From Bacillota bacterium (GTDB lineage: Bacteria; Bacillota; Clostridia; Peptostreptococcales; Acidaminobacteraceae): a stretch of DNA of 7,533 nucleotides. The DNA is taken from the NCBI GenBank assembly GCA_030529205.1, contig JAUMXJ010000049.1, positions 1 through 7,533 on the forward strand. Reading direction: 5' to 3'. Of this stretch, positions 5,289 to 7,533 are shown piece after piece (position 1 is the stretch's first letter; each line of letters starts with the position of its first letter). A program made the position numbers and the translations under genes. The notes beneath the pieces are model-generated. The model was given only the letters and a program-made list of their open reading frames with translations. It searched no databases and was not told the origin of the DNA.

Positions 5289-6578
5289 CTAGTATCCTCT
5301 CGCAGTAAGCTTGTTGAATCCGAGCTCGTTTGTTGCGCCGGTGATGACCTGGATTTCCGCAACAATGCTTCCGTCAGCCTTGAGGCTTCCGGCAAATCCG
5401 CCCGCAATCTTGTCTGTGTAGTCGAGCATACCGATGATGCGCTTCATTGGAGGAAGCGTAATCACGGCATTTGCGTTACCGCCGGTTACACACGCGTTTG
5501 CAGCAGGATCCGCATCGGCAAGTGACTGAGAAGAACCGTCTTGTCCCGCGTATTCGTCTGTCACGATAACAGTCTTAACGCCTTCCGCTTCGATCTTCTT
5601 GCAGTTCATGATGAGGTCGGTATCAGGGTTACCGAAACCTTCCTGTGAAATAATCACGCCGTCGAGTCCGAGCATCTTTGTGAACTTCGCAGTCCAGTTG
5701 GAAGAACGGTTCTTGTCCGCAAGGTAGACGTTTTCGTTTGTGATGATGACGCCCATGAAGTTGATGTCTTTACCATGTCTTGCGTACAGGTTCTTGATGA
5801 TCGGGTTGTTGAGGTGGTGGAAAGTCGTGTTCTTATCGCAAGCCGAAACGCAGTTACCGCTTACGATCGCGCCGTCCATAACCTCTGTCGGATAAAGAAC
5901 GGTCGGAACAATTTTCTTCGCGTCCACGCCATACACGTATGTGTCGTGAAGAAGACCCTGTGTTTGAAGCATGTAGACATATCCGACTTTTGGAAGATTC
6001 GGATACTCCGCAGCCTGTTCGAAGATCGGCTTTGTCTCATAGACATCGAGTCTGTCCAGCTCGATTTCTTTTGCAAGCTGACCGACATAAGATGCAATCT
6101 TGAGACCTGCAGTTCTTACAGCCGCTTCGTACTCGTGTTGCTTGATGTGATCTTCGATCGGTTCAATAACCAGGCACAGGTTGACGAGCTTGCTGAATGG
6201 TGTGTAATCCGCACCCGGGCCGCTCATGTCGATGATCCCTTCTTGGAAACCGACGATTTTTCCGCATGTTACGATGCCGACATTCTCAAGAACATGAGTT
6301 CTTCCTTCGCCGACCGTGTCGACAGGGGCAATCATTCCCGGGAAAATCCCGCCGCGTCCTGTCACTTTCACTCTTGGCTGAATTACGTCCTTAACAGGTG
6401 TAATTCTGGTCTCTTCGCCCGGCATTGCAACTTCGATTTGTACTGACTTGAGTTTATCGTCCTCAAGAACAATCTTTGTGATTTCGTCCTTATTGATATA
6501 AAGAACATGATCTTTGATTTCGCTCTTTGCAGCAAACTCGATCTTCTTGATATCAATGCTACCTAACTCTAATCGCAA
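5289..6578 (-). CDS. grdE: Glycine reductase component B, pyruvoyl proprotein GrdE
   Basis: The product is 429 residues from a TTG start, matching the roughly 428-residue family length. GrdE is made as a proprotein that cuts itself before a conserved cysteine, which becomes the N-terminal pyruvoyl group binding glycine as a Schiff base. The expected site is visible as SGNCVSACDKNTTFHHLNNP. Cys243 corresponds by position to the processed cysteine near 242 in Eubacterium acidaminophilum, giving chains of about 242 and 187 residues. Other conserved-looking stretches are TGRGGIFPGM (73-82) and the C-terminal GATNELGFNKLTARGY. With GrdB it forms the substrate-specific protein B. The paralogues GrdG (sarcosine) and GrdH (betaine) are alternatives; glycine is preferred because of the complete trxBA-grdEABCD order. 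Stop is TAG, and an unusually long 198-base spacer follows. Confidence 0.95.
   Translation of the reverse strand: MRLELGSIDIKKIEFAAKSEIKDHVLYINKDEITKIVLEDDKLKSVQIEVAMPGEETRITPVKDVIQPRVKVTGRGGIFPGMIAPVDTVGEGRTHVLENVGIVTCGKIVGFQEGIIDMSGPGADYTPFSKLVNLCLVIEPIEDHIKQHEYEAAVRTAGLKIASYVGQLAKEIELDRLDVYETKPIFEQAAEYPNLPKVGYVYMLQTQGLLHDTYVYGVDAKKIVPTVLYPTEVMDGAIVSGNCVSACDKNTTFHHLNNPIIKNLYARHGKDINFMGVIITNENVYLADKNRSSNWTAKFTKMLGLDGVIISQEGFGNPDTDLIMNCKKIEAEGVKTVIVTDEYAGQDGSSQSLADADPAANACVTGGNANAVITLPPMKRIIGMLDYTDKIAGGFAGSLKADGSIVAEIQVITGATNELGFNKLTARGY
5867..5872 (-). other. Predicted self-cleavage junction Asn242-Cys243 in GrdE
   Basis: Codons 242 and 243 encode Asn-Cys in the GNCVSAC motif. In GrdE and in the proline reductase proprotein PrdA, cleavage before the cysteine produces the pyruvoyl cofactor. 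The position is inferred from the motif and its place in the chain. Confidence 0.8.
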
Positions 6579-6583
6579 TACAA

Positions 6584-6589
6584 CCTCCC
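6584..6589 (-). promoter_or_regulatory. Ribosome binding site fixing the TTG start of grdE
   Basis: GGGAGG lies five bases (TTGTA) before TTG at 6578. The two codons upstream in frame are GTA and GTT. Another TTG at 6583 is in the wrong frame. The encoded N-terminus MRLELG matches my memory of GrdE proteins, so the rare start codon is well supported. Confidence 0.85.
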
Positions 6590-6596
6590 GTATTTA

Positions 6597-6914
6597 TTAT
6601 ATATTTGAATCAAGCATTGCCTTAATTGTGTCTTTGCTTGTTTCTTTACCTGTCACTTCAGCGATTTTCACGCCGTCTTTGTAAAGAAGAATGGTAGGCA
6701 AGCCCAAAACTTTCTGAGAAATCGCAACTCTTCTCGCTTTAGAAGTGTTGAGTTTTTTGAATGCTACTTTACCTTCGTATTCGGCAGCGAGCGCCTCCAC
6801 ATCCGGCATAAGCGCTTTGCACGGCTCACAGCCGTCGCCCCAGAAATCTACAAGAACAAATCCTGTCGACTTCAGTACTTCTTCTTCAAAATTGTCTTTT
6901 GTCAATTCCAACAT
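6597..6914 (-). CDS. trxA: Thioredoxin with atypical GCEPC active site
   Basis: This is a 105-residue single-domain thioredoxin, the usual length. The active site is [14 protein letters not shown] with Cys29 and Cys32. The common WCGPC is replaced by GCEPC, so the Trp before the first Cys is Gly and the Gly-Pro pair is Glu-Pro. The cis-proline loop [12 protein letters not shown] (Pro73) and the [15 protein letters not shown] segment are intact. ATG at 6914 follows an AGGGGGA ribosome binding site; the stop is TAA. The gene lies between trxB and grdE, 18 bases from grdE. Thioredoxins of glycine-reducing anaerobes are known for variant active sites that work only with their own reductase. I infer that this protein reduces the oxidised Cys-Sec pair of GrdA in each catalytic cycle. 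Confidence 0.96.
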   Translation of the reverse strand: MLELTKDNFEEEVLKSTGFVLVDFWGDGCEPCKALMPDVEALAAEYEGKVAFKKLNTSKARRVAISQKVLGLPTILLYKDGVKIAEVTGKETSKDTIKAMLDSNI

Positions 6915-6940
6915 AAGATCCCCCTATATGTTTATTTTAT

Positions 6941-7000
6941 TTTTGCTTTCCACGGCTGATTTCCGGAACACGCAATCGTTCCCGAAAGAGCGATAGCGCA
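6941..7000 (-). repeat. Intergenic repeat-like element (copy A), trxB-trxA spacer
   Basis: Read on the plus strand, this spacer holds TTTTGC (6941), six bases, CGGCT (6953), four bases and TCCGGAA (6962). The same three anchors occur in the same order and almost the same spacing at 5161-5189 in the grdE-grdA spacer. CGTTCCCG (6977) and CGATAGCGC (6991) further on resemble CGCTCCCG and CGATATCGCG in the other copy. An imperfect stem lies inside it: 6960-6969 pairs with 6978-6987, ten positions with one mismatch and an 8-base loop. No T-run follows on the minus strand, so it is not an obvious terminator. Function is unknown; processing or stability of the polycistronic RNA is possible. Confidence 0.45.
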
Positions 7001-7004
7001 GGTA

Positions 7005-7533
7005 CTACTCGAAGTGTTCGCTGATATACTTTTCCGCTTCTACCGCCGCAATCGCACCGTCGCTGGTAGCGGTTACAACCTGTCTGAGCGTCTTCACACG
7101 GATATCTCCGGCAGCAAATACGCCCGGAACATCGGTTCTCATCAACTCATCCGTTTCAACATAGCCGGCATCGGTAAGACCGACAGCGCCTTTAAAGACT
7201 TCCGATTGAGGCAGGAATCCGATAAAGACGAAGATTCCGAATGTACCGTCGTCTTCATCCGCCTTGATTTCTCTGAGCTCTCCGGTCTTGGTATCTTTGA
7301 GAACAATGCTCTCTACAATGCCGTCTCCCTTGATTTCTTCGACAACCGCGTTGTAAATGAACTCGACTTTTTCGTTCTTCTCCGCTTTCTCGATGATGGA
7401 TTTCGCAGCTCTGAACTCATCTCTTCTGTGAACAATGCTCACCTTTCTCGCAAAACGTGTGAGGAACATTCCTTCTTCCAGCGCGGTATCGCCGCCTCCG
7501 ACTACGAAGACTTCGAGATCCGTAAAGAAGTCC
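7005..7533 (-). CDS. trxB: Thioredoxin reductase, C-terminal part (5' end beyond window)
   Basis: The frame is open to the right edge and gives 175 residues before a TAG stop; the first full codon begins at 7532. The fragment begins just before the NADPH-binding motif VVGGGDTALEE (about residues 10-20). The HRRDEFRA stretch, typical of the NADP 2'-phosphate site, follows, and near the end is GVFAAGDIRVKTLRQVVTA, the FAD-contacting C-terminal signature of low-molecular-weight thioredoxin reductases. The N-terminal FAD motif and the redox CxxC must lie outside the window, so catalytic completeness cannot be judged. In this family the flavoenzyme passes electrons from NADPH to thioredoxin in the cytoplasm. 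Its place directly before trxA and the grd genes implies that it supplies reductant to glycine reductase. A ferredoxin-dependent variant is less likely because the NADPH residues are present. Ninety bases separate it from trxA. Confidence 0.95.
   Translation of the reverse strand, partial: DFFTDLEVFVVGGGDTALEEGMFLTRFARKVSIVHRRDEFRAAKSIIEKAEKNEKVEFIYNAVVEEIKGDGIVESIVLKDTKTGELREIKADEDDGTFGIFVFIGFLPQSEVFKGAVGLTDAGYVETDELMRTDVPGVFAAGDIRVKTLRQVVTATSDGAIAAVEAEKYISEHFE

Noticed and set aside
5280..5320. AAGCT...AGCTTTTTT at the end of grdE as a terminator.
   Set aside because: The stem is only five pairs with a loop of over 20 bases inside the coding end, too weak despite the T-run.
1..7533. CRISPR arrays, tRNA or rRNA genes, insertion sequences, attachment sites.
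   Set aside because: No regularly spaced repeats, cloverleaf-like stretches, transposase-like frames or terminal inverted repeats were seen on either strand.

Overview
The window is almost entirely one glycine reductase operon, read on the minus strand (right to left). Transcription order is trxB (5' end outside the window), trxA, grdE, grdA, grdB, grdC, grdD, then a strong intrinsic terminator. A second minus-strand gene starts beyond it and runs off the left edge. Its N-terminus looks like an ATP-grasp (carboxylate-amine ligase type) protein. The content points to a strictly anaerobic, amino-acid-fermenting Clostridia-like Firmicute: Stickland-type glycine reduction, selenocysteine use, purine-rich GGAGG ribosome binding sites, and protein motifs of the clostridial Grd families. 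The genus cannot be fixed from this window.

Right to left: 7005-7533 is the C-terminal part of thioredoxin reductase. 6597-6914 is a thioredoxin with the atypical active site GCEPC. 5289-6578 is grdE, the pyruvoyl proprotein, starting at TTG. 4629-5090 is grdA and 3235-4539 is grdB; each is interrupted by an in-frame TGA that must be read as selenocysteine (Sec45 and Sec350). 1588-3123 is grdC and 414-1586 is grdD, one base apart. The terminator is at 364-393. The last gene has a consensus-like promoter at 286-314 and a TTG start at 189.

How the parts work together, from knowledge of the family: NADPH reduces TrxB, which reduces TrxA. GrdE (pyruvoyl) binds glycine as a Schiff base. Sec in GrdB helps release the carboxymethyl group, which passes to Sec of GrdA. 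GrdC/GrdD turn Se-carboxymethyl-GrdA into an acetyl-thioester and then acetyl phosphate, which makes ATP through acetate kinase. The oxidised Cys-Sec pair of GrdA is re-reduced by TrxA.

The proteins are canonical and I see no new protein system. The less expected content is between the genes. Two spacers share an anchor pattern TTTTGC-N6-CGGCT-N4/5-TCCGGAA, and part of it recurs in a third. The grdA-grdB spacer has a terminator-like hairpin. The grdB-grdC spacer has three hairpins in tandem. The 198-base grdE-grdA spacer has three adjacent hairpins. There is also a hairpin placed like a SECIS element after the grdB Sec codon.
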